Shown in pieces: positions 8,831-18,738 of a stretch of DNA of 64,000 nt. The translations under genes were made by a program, and so were the position numbers. Each line of letters begins with the position of its first letter. Positions within the stretch are counted from its first letter, which is position 1. The stretch comes from Cupriavidus taiwanensis (GTDB lineage Bacteria > Pseudomonadota > Gammaproteobacteria > Burkholderiales > Burkholderiaceae): positions 870,574-934,573 of the forward strand of contig NZ_LT976854.1 in assembly GCF_900249755.1 (NCBI RefSeq), written 5' to 3'. The notes below the pieces were generated by a model. It did no database searches. It worked only from the letters and a program-made list of their open reading frames with translations, and was not told the origin of the DNA.

Positions 8831-9688
8831 TTATTGCTGTGCCGGGCGCTTGCCCAGCACACCCGGGCGACGCAGTTCGACGTGCCCCAGGTCCATCATC
8901 TTCCAGCGCCCGCCCCAGACCAGCCCTGCCGACTCGGCGGCACGGCCATACAGCTCGTAGCCGCGCATGGCCCAGGGGTCTTTCTCGCTGATCACCAGCT
9001 TGCCGTCGCGGTAGAAGGCGCTGTCCGCGGCCAGCCCGAACTGGTGGTAGCTGTGGTACGCGCCGGCCTGCGTCACATGGCTGCCCATCGCGGCCAGCCT
9101 GGCCTGCCGTTCCGGGCTGCGGTAGCCCTCCAGCAGCGCCATTTCGTAACCGTGCTCGTCGCGCATGATCTTGTAGACCAGCAGCAGCCGCTGCCTGAAA
9201 TCGGCATCCAGTTGTTCCCAATCCCGGCTGGCCTCGCGGATCGCCGGGCGGATCAACTCCACTTCGCGCGTGGTGAAGACCTCCGGTGGCAGCGGTGGCG
9301 GCGGCACCAGCCGCTCGCCGTTGAGCAGCGCGGCGATCTGCGGGTCCGGCTCGCGTACGCCGTCATCGTCCTCGAACTGGAAGACCTGCCGGTGACGCAG
9401 CGCCAGCGCCAGTACCGGCGGCAGCGTCACCACGCCCGCGGCGGCCAGCACCAAGGCACGACGCTTGGCCAGGAAGTCCCTGGCGGAAGCGAGCGTGGTG
9501 GTCGCGTTGCCGACCGAGTGGCGGATCGAGCTGGCCGATTGCGAACCCGCCGACGCCGCACTGGTGCTCAGGCGGCGCCAATGCGAGCGCGCCACGGCAA
9601 AGCAGCGCTGCCGTACTGCCGGAAGCAGCAGCACGGCAGCAGCGGCAACCATCAACACGAAATAGAGGACCAGTGCGACAAAGACCAT
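8831..9688 (-). CDS. M15-family peptidoglycan peptidase, TagX-like
   Basis: A membrane-anchored zinc peptidase of about 285 residues. It has a transmembrane segment at its N-terminus (LVLYFVLMVAAAAVLLL), another hydrophobic stretch around residue 85 and a C-terminal M15/VanY domain. The zinc ligands are recognisable: SYHQFGLAAD (His and Asp of the HxxGxAxD motif) and a late GHVEL His. Acinetobacter TagX, an L,D-endopeptidase that lets the T6SS cross the cell wall, is the best functional model. I chose the ATG at 9688 because AGGTAA sits about ten bases upstream. An in-frame ATG at 9754 would add 22 mostly polar residues but has no ribosome site. It is the first gene of the leftward T6SS group. 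Confidence 0.82.
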   Translation of the reverse strand: MVFVALVLYFVLMVAAAAVLLLPAVRQRCFAVARSHWRRLSTSAASAGSQSASSIRHSVGNATTTLASARDFLAKRRALVLAAAGVVTLPPVLALALRHRQVFQFEDDDGVREPDPQIAALLNGERLVPPPPLPPEVFTTREVELIRPAIREASRDWEQLDADFRQRLLLVYKIMRDEHGYEMALLEGYRSPERQARLAAMGSHVTQAGAYHSYHQFGLAADSAFYRDGKLVISEKDPWAMRGYELYGRAAESAGLVWGGRWKMMDLGHVELRRPGVLGKRPAQQ

Positions 9689-9965
9689 GCTTACCTGCGT
9701 GACCGGGCTGGGCTGCGCCCCGTGCGGCGAAGCCTCCGCAAGGGTGCCGAGCATATTCAGTATTTTTTACATCTGTATTCGATGAGATCTCAATCCGGGG
9801 TGACGTCCCGCGTATCGGGTTTGTCTTTCGACGAGGCCAGCCGTAGAATCCGGAAGTCTAAGGCCAAAATGATCGAATCTGCCATATATGACACAACGGG
9901 CCGGTAATTGTAAATCCGGCCGGTAGCGTCCGCCGCGCATTTTATTTCAATTTTCTTGATGACAG
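9689..9965. promoter_or_regulatory. Divergent T6SS intergenic region with inverted repeat
   Basis: About 280 A+T-rich bases separate the leftward group (M15 peptidase onward) from the rightward group (TM protein, vgrG). The region must hold both promoters. A perfect 6-bp inverted repeat (GGCCGG / CCGGCC) with an 11-base A+T loop lies at 9899-9921. No T tract follows it, so an operator is more likely than a terminator. I could not identify a convincing sigma54 or sigma70 promoter pair. Confidence 0.4.
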
Positions 9966-10805
9966 ATGAGCAATAGCGACGATGTGAAGCCGTCAGGGCC
10001 GCCAACGCTGTTCGGCAGCGAGCCTGACGCCGGCGCAGCCGGGCAGACCCGCATCCTGGCCAGCCTGGAAGGGCGGGTGCCGATGGCCGCCAAGGCCCCG
10101 GCGCGCAAGCCGGCTGGTCGTTACCTGGGTGCGGGCCTGGTTGCTGTTGCCGTGGCGGCCGTGGCCGGTTGGCTGTGGCTGGATCCGGGCGCCGACCCGC
10201 CCGCATCGATTCGGGCAGGCAATCCGGCAGCCCCCGCACAGCCGGGTGCTGATACAGCGTCTGGCGGCACGACGCTGGCCGGCAACGGGCAGGCATCGGC
10301 GCCGGCCGCTGCCGCCGCGTCCCAGGAGTCGGCCCAATTGGTTGCCGGGGATGCCCAGCCGCAGGCGGCAACCATCGTCGATGCCGATAGCAGCGATCCC
10401 GCCCTGGATCGGCTCGGCAAGGTCGACGGCGCGGCAGCCGCAGGTGCGGCAGGCGCTGTCGCGGGCGCGACCACGCTGGCCGCGCTGACCTCTCTCGGTA
10501 GCCAGCCAGCCGCGGCCAGGCCGAAGACTGCTGAAGTCAGCAAAAATACCAAAAAGACAGCAACGTCGAAGACGGCCACGACCGTGGAAAGGAGCGCCAC
10601 GAGTACGGCAGCGAACAGCAAGGACAAAAAGGCCGTCGCCAAGACCAGTACCCCGGCAAAGTCGAAAACAACGCGTCGCAAGTCGCCTTCCACGGCGGCC
10701 GACCCGGATGCCGAAGTCCTGGCGGCACTGCTGTCGCAGCCTGAGGGCAAGCCGATCAGCACTGCAGCGCCCAGCACGCGGTCTACCGCCAAGGCGCGCA
10801 ACTGA
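9966..10805 (+). CDS. Single-pass membrane protein with Ala/Lys-rich tail, T6SS locus
   Basis: An unrecognised 279-residue protein. A short cytoplasmic head (1-47) precedes one membrane span (GAGLVAVAVAAVAGWLWL, about 56-73). A low-complexity periplasmic region follows, first Ala/Gly/Asp-rich (75-180), then Lys/Thr/Ser-rich (185-245, for example KNTKKTATSKTATTVE). The layout recalls TonB, TolA or peptidoglycan-binding linkers, but no folded end domain is seen. It is the first gene right of the divergent region and lies 153 bp before vgrG, so it is probably expressed with it. The start has no strong ribosome site. A role in spanning the periplasm near the secretion apparatus is a guess. Confidence 0.65.
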   Translation: MSNSDDVKPSGPPTLFGSEPDAGAAGQTRILASLEGRVPMAAKAPARKPAGRYLGAGLVAVAVAAVAGWLWLDPGADPPASIRAGNPAAPAQPGADTASGGTTLAGNGQASAPAAAAASQESAQLVAGDAQPQAATIVDADSSDPALDRLGKVDGAAAAGAAGAVAGATTLAALTSLGSQPAAARPKTAEVSKNTKKTATSKTATTVERSATSTAANSKDKKAVAKTSTPAKSKTTRRKSPSTAADPDAEVLAALLSQPEGKPISTAAPSTRSTAKARN

Positions 10806-10958
10806 ACCAGGCGACGGTTTAATCCCAGTTCTGATCATCGGCGTGGCGGGCCGGCATGCGCCACACCGTGCTTGCAAGCCAAGGCCGGCGCCGGCAACGG
10901 TAGCCCGGTGAGCATGTCGGGCCCCTGAAGCAGTTGCGGCTGCACCAACGGACAGCGA

Positions 10959-13900
10959 ATGGATGTAACCACTCTTTACCAACATCTTTTCAGCGCGGCT
11001 CACCGCCTGTACGCGCTGGAAGGTGAAGGCGCGCTGGGCGAGCTCGCCGTCGAAGCCTGGATCGGGCGCGAAGGCGTCTCCGCGCTGGCCGAGTCGCGCA
11101 TCGTGGCGGTCAGCGCTAACGCCGATATCGCGCTGGACAGCCTGCTTGGCCAGCGCGTGACGCTGCTGACCACGCTCGCCGGCGGCGGCCAGTCGCGCCG
11201 CAGCGGCCTGGTCCGGCAGGCCGAGAAGCTGGGCGCCGACGGCAGCCTGGCGCGCTATCGCCTGACCGTGGTGCCGTGGCTGTGGCTGACGACGCAGCAG
11301 CGCAACAGCCAGGTGTTCCAGAACCGCAAGCTCGACAGCATCATCGAGACCGTGCTGCAGCCGTATGCGCCGCACGCGCAATGGCGCTACGCGGCCGGCG
11401 CCGAGGCGCGCATCGCCGCCATCGGCGAGCGCTCCCATGTCGCGCAGTTCCGCGAGACTGACTACCACTTCCTGTCGCGCCTGCTGGCCGAGGCCGGCCT
11501 GGGCTATACCGTCGTGGAGGACGAGGAAGCGCCCAGCGGGCATGCCGTGGTGATTTTTGCCGACAGCGCGCAATTGCCGGAAGACGAGGAATCCGCGGCG
11601 GGCGGCGGTATCCGCTTCCATCGCGCGCACAGCCAGGAATCGGCCGATGCCATCCAACAGCTGGCGTGCGAGACCCGCTCCACCGTTGGCGGCGTGGCCG
11701 TGACGGCATGGGACCCGGAGGCCAAGCGGGCCATCCGCGGCCACGCGCCGGCACGCTACGTCGGCAACGCCGGCCGGGCGGTCAGCCCGGACCCGTACCT
11801 GTCCGTCAGCCTGTCGTTGGCGCCGGACGCGGCGAGCGCGCAGCGCGTCGCCGAGCAGGTGATCGAAGCCGTCGAAGCCCGCGCGCTGCTGTTCACCGGG
11901 CGTGCGTCCGTGCGCACGCTGCGCAGCGGCACCCGGCTGACCGTGACCGGCTGCCCGCACCTGCCGCTGCAGGAAGACGATGCGGCAGGATATCCGCTGC
12001 TGCTCGATGCGGCGGAACACTGCGGCATCAACAACCTGGCTGCCGACACGCGCGCCGCGCTGGCCGATCGCATGGGGCCGCTCGAGGCGGCCTTGTGCTT
12101 CGACGCCCCGCCGCCAGCGCCGGACGCCCCGGTGGCAACGCCCGGGCTGCTGGGCGTGCTGCCAGATCTGGAGCCAGTGCGGCTGGCCCCGACGCAAGCG
12201 CTGCAGGCAGCGGCACGCGAACAAGGCTACGCCGCCATCTTCCGTGCCATCGACGCACGCCGTCCATGGCGCGCCTGCGCGCTTGACGTCGATTGCCCGC
12301 GTCTTTACAGCCGGCCCACCCCGCTGGGCGTGCATAGCGCCATCGTCGTCGGCCCCGATGGCCAGTCCCAGGCCGAGGGCAACGCCGAACACCACGCCAG
12401 CCCCGCCGGCGAGATTCGCGTGCGCTTCCACTGGCAACGCGGCGATCGCGCCGACGACCGCAGCAGCCGCTGGATCCGGGTCGCACAGCGCCAGGCCGGC
12501 GCCGGCATGGGCTGGCAGTGGCTGCCGCGCATCGGCCAGGAAGTGCTGGTCAAGTTCGCCGACGACGACATCGACCAGCCATTCGTCATCGGCGCGCTGT
12601 ACAACGGCCAGGGCGAAGCGGGCCACGCGCCCACGCCGGGCGGCAAGAGCGCGGCGGCGGGCAGCGACAATCAGTCCCTGTACGCGCAGGGCACCGACAG
12701 CGCACCCAGCGCGCAAGGCAACCTCGCCGGCGGTAACAGCCCCGCCTGGCACGGCCTGGGCGCGCAGCCCGACGGCCACCGCAATCCGGCCGCGCTGACG
12801 GGTTTCAAAAGCCAGGAACATGGTGGCAAGGGCTATAACCAACTTGTGCTGGACGACAGCGACAGCCAGCTGCGCACGCAACTGGCCACCACGCTGCAAT
12901 CGACCCAGCTCAATCTTGGCCACCTGATCCACCAGCAGGACAACCGCCGCGGCAACTTCCGCGGCCAGGGCTTCGAACTGCGCACCGACGGCCACGCCGC
13001 CGTACGGGGCCAGGCCGGCCTGTTGCTGACCACCTACCGTGACGCCGCCACCGGCCGCGCACTGCCCACCGGCGACAACGCCGCCGGCATCGCGCTGCTG
13101 CGCCAGGCCGGCGACCTCGTCAAGACCCTGAGCCAGGGCGCGGCCACGCACCAGACCCAGGCGCTGTCGACCGGCAAGGATGACGAAGCGCCGTTGCCGA
13201 AGCAAACCAAGGCTGCCTCCGGCATGGTTGACGGTCAAGCGCTGGAAGCGGCGAAAGCCGATGCGTCCAGCGGCAACACCACGACCACCGGCAAGGTACC
13301 GCACCAGGCCGCGGCCATGGTCCACCTGAACGGCCGCGCCGGGCTGACGATGGTTGCAGGCCAGGACCTGCAGATTGCCAACGGCGAAAGCGTGGTCCTG
13401 GCCAGCGGCCAGGACAGCAACGTCGCGGTTGCCGGCCAGGCGCGCGTGCACGCCGGGCAGGCGATCGGCGTGGCGGCGGGCCTTTCAGGAGCGGGGGAGA
13501 ACAACATCGGACTGCAGCTGACGGCGGGGCAGGATGATATCGATATCCAGGCGCAGCATGATCTGCTGAAGCTGGCGGCACGGGATGATTTGACCGTGGT
13601 GTCGGCCAATATGAATGTGGATTTTGCCGCGGCGAAGCGGATTCGGATTGCGACGGCGGGCGGGGCATCGATATTGATCGAGGGCGGGAATATTACGGTG
13701 GAGTGTCCGGGGGCGATTACTTATAAGGCGGCGCAGAGGAAGTTTGAAGGGCCGGTGAATAGTGCCTACCCGCTCCCCGAGTTTCCGCAAGCGCCGATGC
13801 CGTACAAGCCCATGGAATTCCGCATGCGCCTGGCAAATACCCCGGGCGAAGGCGGGCACGCGCTGGCTCACGCGCCCTGGAAGATCGCCGTTGGCGAAGC

Positions 13901-14255
13901 GCCACTGGGACTCGGCATGGTGGCTGACGACGAACTGGTGGCGCATGGCGTTACCGATGTGGATGGTAACGTGGTACTCAGCCAGGCCCAGCAGGAAGCC
14001 CTGGCGCGCGCCTATTGCGCCAGTCCAGCCAACACCTGGCTGGTGTATCCCGGCCAGACCGTACGTGTTCACGTTGCCGAGCAGGATCCGACTTGGACGG
14101 ATGCGGAGGCAGCACGCCACGCTCTCAATGCCGGTGACTTCAGTGGTGGACTACCGCAATCTATGTCGGACGACAATACGCAGCAACGGCTACGCTATGC
14201 CCGCGATGCGCTCGCCGCGGGATCGTCCAATCAGATCTACAAGAAAACTCAGTAA
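10959..14255 (+). CDS. vgrG: T6SS spike protein VgrG with C-terminal extension
   Basis: VgrG, 1098 residues, forms the trimeric spike. The order is: gp27-like base (about 1-480, beginning LYQHLFSAAHRLYALEGEG), gp5-type OB fold (about 487-555: VRFHWQRGDRADDRSS and GMGWQWLPRIGQEVLVKF), DUF2345 beta-helix (about 640-930), and an extra domain (about 936-1098) after YPLPEFPQAP. The extension has a beta-sandwich look (VAHGVTDVDGNVVLS, TWLVYPGQTVRVHV), like the transthyretin-type adaptors that load phospholipase effectors in other species. The phospholipase D gene starts ten bases after its stop, and no separate DUF4123 or DUF1795 chaperone gene intervenes. Effector loading by the extension is inferred. 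Confidence 0.95.
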   Translation: MDVTTLYQHLFSAAHRLYALEGEGALGELAVEAWIGREGVSALAESRIVAVSANADIALDSLLGQRVTLLTTLAGGGQSRRSGLVRQAEKLGADGSLARYRLTVVPWLWLTTQQRNSQVFQNRKLDSIIETVLQPYAPHAQWRYAAGAEARIAAIGERSHVAQFRETDYHFLSRLLAEAGLGYTVVEDEEAPSGHAVVIFADSAQLPEDEESAAGGGIRFHRAHSQESADAIQQLACETRSTVGGVAVTAWDPEAKRAIRGHAPARYVGNAGRAVSPDPYLSVSLSLAPDAASAQRVAEQVIEAVEARALLFTGRASVRTLRSGTRLTVTGCPHLPLQEDDAAGYPLLLDAAEHCGINNLAADTRAALADRMGPLEAALCFDAPPPAPDAPVATPGLLGVLPDLEPVRLAPTQALQAAAREQGYAAIFRAIDARRPWRACALDVDCPRLYSRPTPLGVHSAIVVGPDGQSQAEGNAEHHASPAGEIRVRFHWQRGDRADDRSSRWIRVAQRQAGAGMGWQWLPRIGQEVLVKFADDDIDQPFVIGALYNGQGEAGHAPTPGGKSAAAGSDNQSLYAQGTDSAPSAQGNLAGGNSPAWHGLGAQPDGHRNPAALTGFKSQEHGGKGYNQLVLDDSDSQLRTQLATTLQSTQLNLGHLIHQQDNRRGNFRGQGFELRTDGHAAVRGQAGLLLTTYRDAATGRALPTGDNAAGIALLRQAGDLVKTLSQGAATHQTQALSTGKDDEAPLPKQTKAASGMVDGQALEAAKADASSGNTTTTGKVPHQAAAMVHLNGRAGLTMVAGQDLQIANGESVVLASGQDSNVAVAGQARVHAGQAIGVAAGLSGAGENNIGLQLTAGQDDIDIQAQHDLLKLAARDDLTVVSANMNVDFAAAKRIRIATAGGASILIEGGNITVECPGAITYKAAQRKFEGPVNSAYPLPEFPQAPMPYKPMEFRMRLANTPGEGGHALAHAPWKIAVGEAPLGLGMVADDELVAHGVTDVDGNVVLSQAQQEALARAYCASPANTWLVYPGQTVRVHVAEQDPTWTDAEAARHALNAGDFSGGLPQSMSDDNTQQRLRYARDALAAGSSNQIYKKTQ

Positions 14256-14265
14256 ATTAGAAGCT

Positions 14266-17259
14266 ATGGGTGCGCCAGACAAGCAGGTGTATCAGATCCT
14301 TGGTGAAGACCAGAAGGCCGCAAAGACCGCGACCTCTGCGCCCGGCTGCTTCGTGCACGGCAAGGACGTCTTCTCCGAGCCCTTGAAGGGCAACGCGGTG
14401 CAGTTCTTTGTCACGGGCACAGAGTACTTCGACAACGTTGCCAAGGCGATAGAAGGCGCACAGTCCAGCGTGTTCATCACCGGCTGGCAAGTGAACTTCG
14501 ACGTTGTGCTTACCGGCAAGAAGACGCTCTGGACCTGCCTGCGCACCGCCGTCCGGAATGGGGCCAGCGTCTACGTAATGCCCTGGATGTCTCCCAAGGT
14601 TGGTGTCGACACGGGAGACCTCGAAACCGCGTTAACTGTGATTCAACTCAACGCCGGGCTGCCGACACCCCGGGCCTTCGTCTTGCCGGCAGTGTCGCAG
14701 TGTGATCAGCCTGGCGCCTTGGGCATTGCCTTCTCGCATCACCAGAAGCTGGTGGTTATTGACAACAAAGTTGCGTTTGTGGGCGGCATCGATCTTGCCT
14801 ATGGCAGGCGCGACGATGGCAAATATTCGCTCAAGGCCGAGGGACGGCAGGGCAGCGAGTTCTATAACAGTTGCGTGCCTCCGATTCATAGCCTCAGCAG
14901 CGTAGAACAAACCGCATACCTGACACGCGCCGAACTGGTGGCGGCTTGCTTCGACAACAAGGCCGGTCGCGCCGCGCAATTCCTGCTTTCCGCACCAATG
15001 AAGCCGCTGGCAGGTGCGATGGATGCGTATTCCGCGGTAAGCGACAAGGTCAAGGACGCCAACAAGCAGTTCTCCGACTGGTGGGTAACTAGCGACGTCG
15101 TACCGGAATTCGTGCGCAAAGCCCAGGACAAGGTCATCGACGCAGCCCAGGAAACCGCAGCCAATGCAAGCCAGTGGGCCTATCAGCAACTGGGCGCAAC
15201 GCTGCAGACCAAGGTGGAGAAATTGCGCGAATACGGCGGCGCGCAACTGGCGGATGCAACCACCGCACTGATGGCATGGCTGAATGGCGCTACCCTTGAT
15301 AGCTTGCCGCCGAGCCTGCTGCAGAATACAGCCGATACGATCCAGGCCTTTGTCATGCGCCTGGTGCTGGCCCTGCAGGCGGAAGGCAGCCAGCGCAAGC
15401 AGTGCTATGCGAACCTGGAGAAGCTCGGCAAACTCTTGCCGGCCGGCGGAAAGTGTCCTGACAGCAGCGTACAGCCCCGCATGCCATGGCATGACGTGCA
15501 TTGCCGTATCGAAGGACCATCGGTCTATGACCTGAGCCGCAATTTCGTACGGCGCTGGAACGGCGTGGCCCTGCAGTACGAGCGCAGCGATGGCAGGACA
15601 GTCGACGCGCTGCTTAGGCAACTCGGCATCACGGCCCGCCTCAAGGCGCCCCGCATCGGAGCTGCACACCGGCCTGTCCGATCCAAGACTCAGCCGGGGT
15701 CATGCTGGGTCCAGGTCCTCCGAAGCGCCCCGAAGAAAATGCGCGTCGCCGAAGCTGCCGGAGAGGCGGAAAAGACTACGCCGAGCGTTGCGGAAAGCAG
15801 CTGCCTGAGCGCAATGCTGAAGAACATCGAAGGCGCGTCGCATTTCATCTATATCGAGGGGCAGTTCTTTCAGTCCGATTATGGGAGCACGGTGATCGGA
15901 GAGGAAGAGGCGGGCGGTGGTGCTCCTGTTTCAGGGCCGATGCATGCGTTGTTGGACGTCAAAGGCTCGCCGGGGTACCAGAAATATGCCGCGCAACTTG
16001 GCATCCTGGGAGTGCCACCTGCACAGATCTATAAGTCCCTCAAATGGAGCCAGATCGACGACGTCCAGCGGGACGTCAGGGGAGGCGGCGCCGATTTTGT
16101 CAATGACCTGAAGCGGGTCATGGCCACGCAAGCGCAGATTGCCGGATTTAGTGCTCTGGGGCCTTCCCAGAAGTCCCTGAAGAACCCGATTTGCAAGGCG
16201 TTGGGTGATCGTATTACACGTGCGATCTACGATGGCAAGCCGTTCCATGTCTACATGGTGCTCCCTGTGCATCCGGAAGGGACACTGGACACGATCAACA
16301 TCATGACGCAACAGCATCTGACGATGCAGTCGCTGGTGTTTGGAAGCCATAGTCTGGTGAACCGGGTTCGGCGGGCGTTGTTGGCGATGAAGTATGTGCG
16401 TGAGCGGAAGATGGAGCTGAAGAGGGCAAGAGAGTTGGCAAATGAGGTAAAGCCTACCGTGCTCGATGAACAGATTCGGCAGATCGAATGGGAGCAGTAC
16501 CTGACACTGCTCAACTTGCGTAATTGGGACGTATTGAACAATAGGCCTGTGACCGAACAGATATACGTCCACAGCAAGTTATTAATCGCTGATGATCGCG
16601 TAGTGGTTCTTGGCAGTGCAAATATCAATGACCGAAGCCAGCTTGGAGACCGAGACTCGGAATTGGCTGTCATTATTCATGATGACAAACCAGCATCTGC
16701 GCAGCTAGACGGCCAACATACGCAAGCGGTCGGAACGCTCGCGAGAGAGTTGCGTAAGGCATTATGGAGGAAGCACTTCGGATTGATGGGTGGTGCTGCG
16801 CCAGCCGGAAAACTCGACACACCAGCCATACTTGAAGCGCCTGCTAACCGAGACACTTGGCAAGCGATCAAAACCTTGTCCACCGCAAATGCTGAGGCAT
16901 ACGCAAAGGCCTTTTCGTATCTCCCCAAACCTCGAAGCCGCAGTTCAATATGGGCCACGTGGGATAGTGACGAAGGCATACTTAAAGGCTACATGCCATT
17001 TAATGAGCGGTTTTGGCGCCCGGAACAACCGCGCGATGAGAGCTTCACTTGGGATGCCAAGCAGCGTTTGCCGGAGCAAAGGCCGACGGGGATTCGAGGA
17101 TTTATTGTTGCCTTGCCAGTCCTATGGACGCTTGGCGAAAACAACGATTCCAAGATGAATTTAACTACATTGGCGAATGTGGACTTGGAAAAAAAGACGG
17201 ATCGCGTCCGGCAGACCGCGGCGGTAGCTCTTCCCAAATCGGATAATGCCAGCACGTAA
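14266..17259 (+). CDS. T6SS phospholipase D effector, Tle5-like
   Basis: A 997-residue phospholipase D with two HKD motifs: HQKLVVID (H159, K161, D166) followed by FVGGIDL, and HSKLLIADD (H769, K771, D776) followed by GSANINDRS. Such enzymes hydrolyse phosphatidylethanolamine or similar head groups in prey membranes (Tle5 class, like Pseudomonas PldA/PldB). There is no signal peptide, as expected for T6SS cargo. The frame is open into vgrG, but the ATG at 14266 is chosen because it follows the vgrG stop by ten bases and gives the family-like start. The next gene encodes a lipoprotein, the usual place for immunity. Base composition drops along the gene toward its 3' end. A broken partial copy lies at 18739-19723. 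Confidence 0.9.
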   Translation: MGAPDKQVYQILGEDQKAAKTATSAPGCFVHGKDVFSEPLKGNAVQFFVTGTEYFDNVAKAIEGAQSSVFITGWQVNFDVVLTGKKTLWTCLRTAVRNGASVYVMPWMSPKVGVDTGDLETALTVIQLNAGLPTPRAFVLPAVSQCDQPGALGIAFSHHQKLVVIDNKVAFVGGIDLAYGRRDDGKYSLKAEGRQGSEFYNSCVPPIHSLSSVEQTAYLTRAELVAACFDNKAGRAAQFLLSAPMKPLAGAMDAYSAVSDKVKDANKQFSDWWVTSDVVPEFVRKAQDKVIDAAQETAANASQWAYQQLGATLQTKVEKLREYGGAQLADATTALMAWLNGATLDSLPPSLLQNTADTIQAFVMRLVLALQAEGSQRKQCYANLEKLGKLLPAGGKCPDSSVQPRMPWHDVHCRIEGPSVYDLSRNFVRRWNGVALQYERSDGRTVDALLRQLGITARLKAPRIGAAHRPVRSKTQPGSCWVQVLRSAPKKMRVAEAAGEAEKTTPSVAESSCLSAMLKNIEGASHFIYIEGQFFQSDYGSTVIGEEEAGGGAPVSGPMHALLDVKGSPGYQKYAAQLGILGVPPAQIYKSLKWSQIDDVQRDVRGGGADFVNDLKRVMATQAQIAGFSALGPSQKSLKNPICKALGDRITRAIYDGKPFHVYMVLPVHPEGTLDTINIMTQQHLTMQSLVFGSHSLVNRVRRALLAMKYVRERKMELKRARELANEVKPTVLDEQIRQIEWEQYLTLLNLRNWDVLNNRPVTEQIYVHSKLLIADDRVVVLGSANINDRSQLGDRDSELAVIIHDDKPASAQLDGQHTQAVGTLARELRKALWRKHFGLMGGAAPAGKLDTPAILEAPANRDTWQAIKTLSTANAEAYAKAFSYLPKPRSRSSIWATWDSDEGILKGYMPFNERFWRPEQPRDESFTWDAKQRLPEQRPTGIRGFIVALPVLWTLGENNDSKMNLTTLANVDLEKKTDRVRQTAAVALPKSDNAST

Positions 17260-17281
17260 GTTAGAGTTAGGAAATTTATTG

Positions 17282-18682
17282 ATGGACAGAAGAACACCAA
17301 AGCAGATCTTGAGCAGAATAGCTTGCCTTTGTGCTGTTATGGCATTGCCAGTATGCAGTCAAAGCGGTCAGGCTGGCGAGCCGAAGATTACATCAGGTAT
17401 AGACCGCTTTGGCAAGCGTGTGGAGATACCGAATCCCAGCCGTGAAGACCGACTAACAGCCTTGGCGCCCACGTATGTCAAGCCGGCAGGTCATAGGTCG
17501 GAATGCCTAGGTAGATTGATGTTTGACACCTCCAAGAAGATGTCATTGGAATGGGCTATCTCGTCTGAGACCAGTAAAAACGGATCTTTCGAGGGGATTT
17601 TTCAGCATTTTGATAATGGCACTGGTAAGGGGAGGATTCAAATAGAATCCAAGCAATTGAATACTGTATTCGCGGTATATGGCCCCTTGAGCCCAAAGTT
17701 ACGTGAAGAGTTTTTGAATTATAGGGAGGAAATGAATACCGCTGCGCTCAGCGGGCTGCGACGTGCCCTGGAGCTGCAGAAGGAAACAGAAGACATGTAT
17801 AAGCGGAGACCTGAGCTCCTCGAACCCGGGATCAAGGAGCATGTGGCTGAGGAAAGAGCAAGGCTCGAAAAAGAGCTTGCAGATATCAAGTCTGGTCAAC
17901 ATCGAAAGGTGATCGACCTACGCCGCCCCAATAGTGCAGCGTTTCGAGCCAACCTTAAAGCCGCCAAGCCATATTTTCGCGGCGCAATTGTGTTGGGCAA
18001 TCACATTGTTGCCTTCCAGTCGATGTTGAGAGGTTTTGAAAACTATGTTGAGCCCACAGAAGATCAATGGCAAATCGCCGAGAATGCCCTGCGCGAGCTG
18101 ATTAGCCAACTCCAACCGCGCGACCTCTACGAGATCCCGAAGGAACCAGGCTTCTGTCTGCCCTATGTGTTCCTGCGCGACGACGGTACCTATGGCAATA
18201 AAATTTCCACATCCTTCCGCCTGGCAGATAGCCCAGCAGTCATCTACACGCTTAGTGTCGCCGCCATCCCTGGAGGTGGTGCATCTGAAACCACGCTTCT
18301 AAACGCCACTGGTCGCTCGGCCACCGGGTTGCTCAGCCAATTGCCCGAAAACACTACGGTGAAACAGCGTATCGGTCCTCGTCCGGCCAAGATCGGGGCA
18401 TTGACCTCAGAGCAGGGAGGAATTGTGGTGGAAGCTAAGCGTCTGGGCCAGCCGCCGCGCGAAGGCTATCACGTCTACACAGGATACGCAGGATGGGCCG
18501 GCTCGCAGATCTTGCCGACCATCGAGGTGGTGATGGAGTCGGCAGCCCGCGCTTCGTACCCGAAGCTGACGATGGACGCACCACCCTATGAGCAGGCGCG
18601 CCCACGGCTGGATGCCTTGCTCAAGAGCATCCGTCTGCGGCCGACTACTCCGCCGATGCCGGAGTTGGTCGGCATCCAGTAG
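17282..18682 (+). CDS. Putative T6SS lipase immunity lipoprotein (Tli4-like), copy 1
   Basis: A 466-residue exported protein directly downstream (22 bp) of the phospholipase D effector. The N-terminus is a signal peptide ending in a poor lipobox (LPVC at about residue 24). Its C-terminal half (GNKISTSFRLADSPAVIYTL, GREGYHVYTGYAGWAGSQ-like block, then RPRLDALLKSIRLRP) resembles the Tli4 family of lipase immunity proteins, which sit in the periplasm. An upstream ATG at 17246 overlaps the effector, but the start at 17282 has AGGA nine bases ahead and gives a clean signal peptide. A second copy lies at 19739. Assignment as immunity follows from location and resemblance; neutralisation of this effector is inferred. 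Confidence 0.78.
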   Translation: MDRRTPKQILSRIACLCAVMALPVCSQSGQAGEPKITSGIDRFGKRVEIPNPSREDRLTALAPTYVKPAGHRSECLGRLMFDTSKKMSLEWAISSETSKNGSFEGIFQHFDNGTGKGRIQIESKQLNTVFAVYGPLSPKLREEFLNYREEMNTAALSGLRRALELQKETEDMYKRRPELLEPGIKEHVAEERARLEKELADIKSGQHRKVIDLRRPNSAAFRANLKAAKPYFRGAIVLGNHIVAFQSMLRGFENYVEPTEDQWQIAENALRELISQLQPRDLYEIPKEPGFCLPYVFLRDDGTYGNKISTSFRLADSPAVIYTLSVAAIPGGGASETTLLNATGRSATGLLSQLPENTTVKQRIGPRPAKIGALTSEQGGIVVEAKRLGQPPREGYHVYTGYAGWAGSQILPTIEVVMESAARASYPKLTMDAPPYEQARPRLDALLKSIRLRPTTPPMPELVGIQ

Positions 18683-18738
18683 TTGGGTGATCAAAAGCGC
18701 TTTCCTGATCTTTAAATGGTTCTACCCTTTGGTCCCAG

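Noticed and set aside
9993..13451. A minus-strand open frame of more than 1100 codons opposite vgrG
   Set aside because: It is a shadow of vgrG in GC-rich DNA. Its protein is repetitive Arg/Gly/Ala without domains, and vgrG has clear family motifs throughout.
13762..14265. Phospholipase D effector read with a 168-residue upstream extension
   Set aside because: The extension is the +1 shadow of the vgrG C-terminus. The ATG at 14266 follows the vgrG stop directly.
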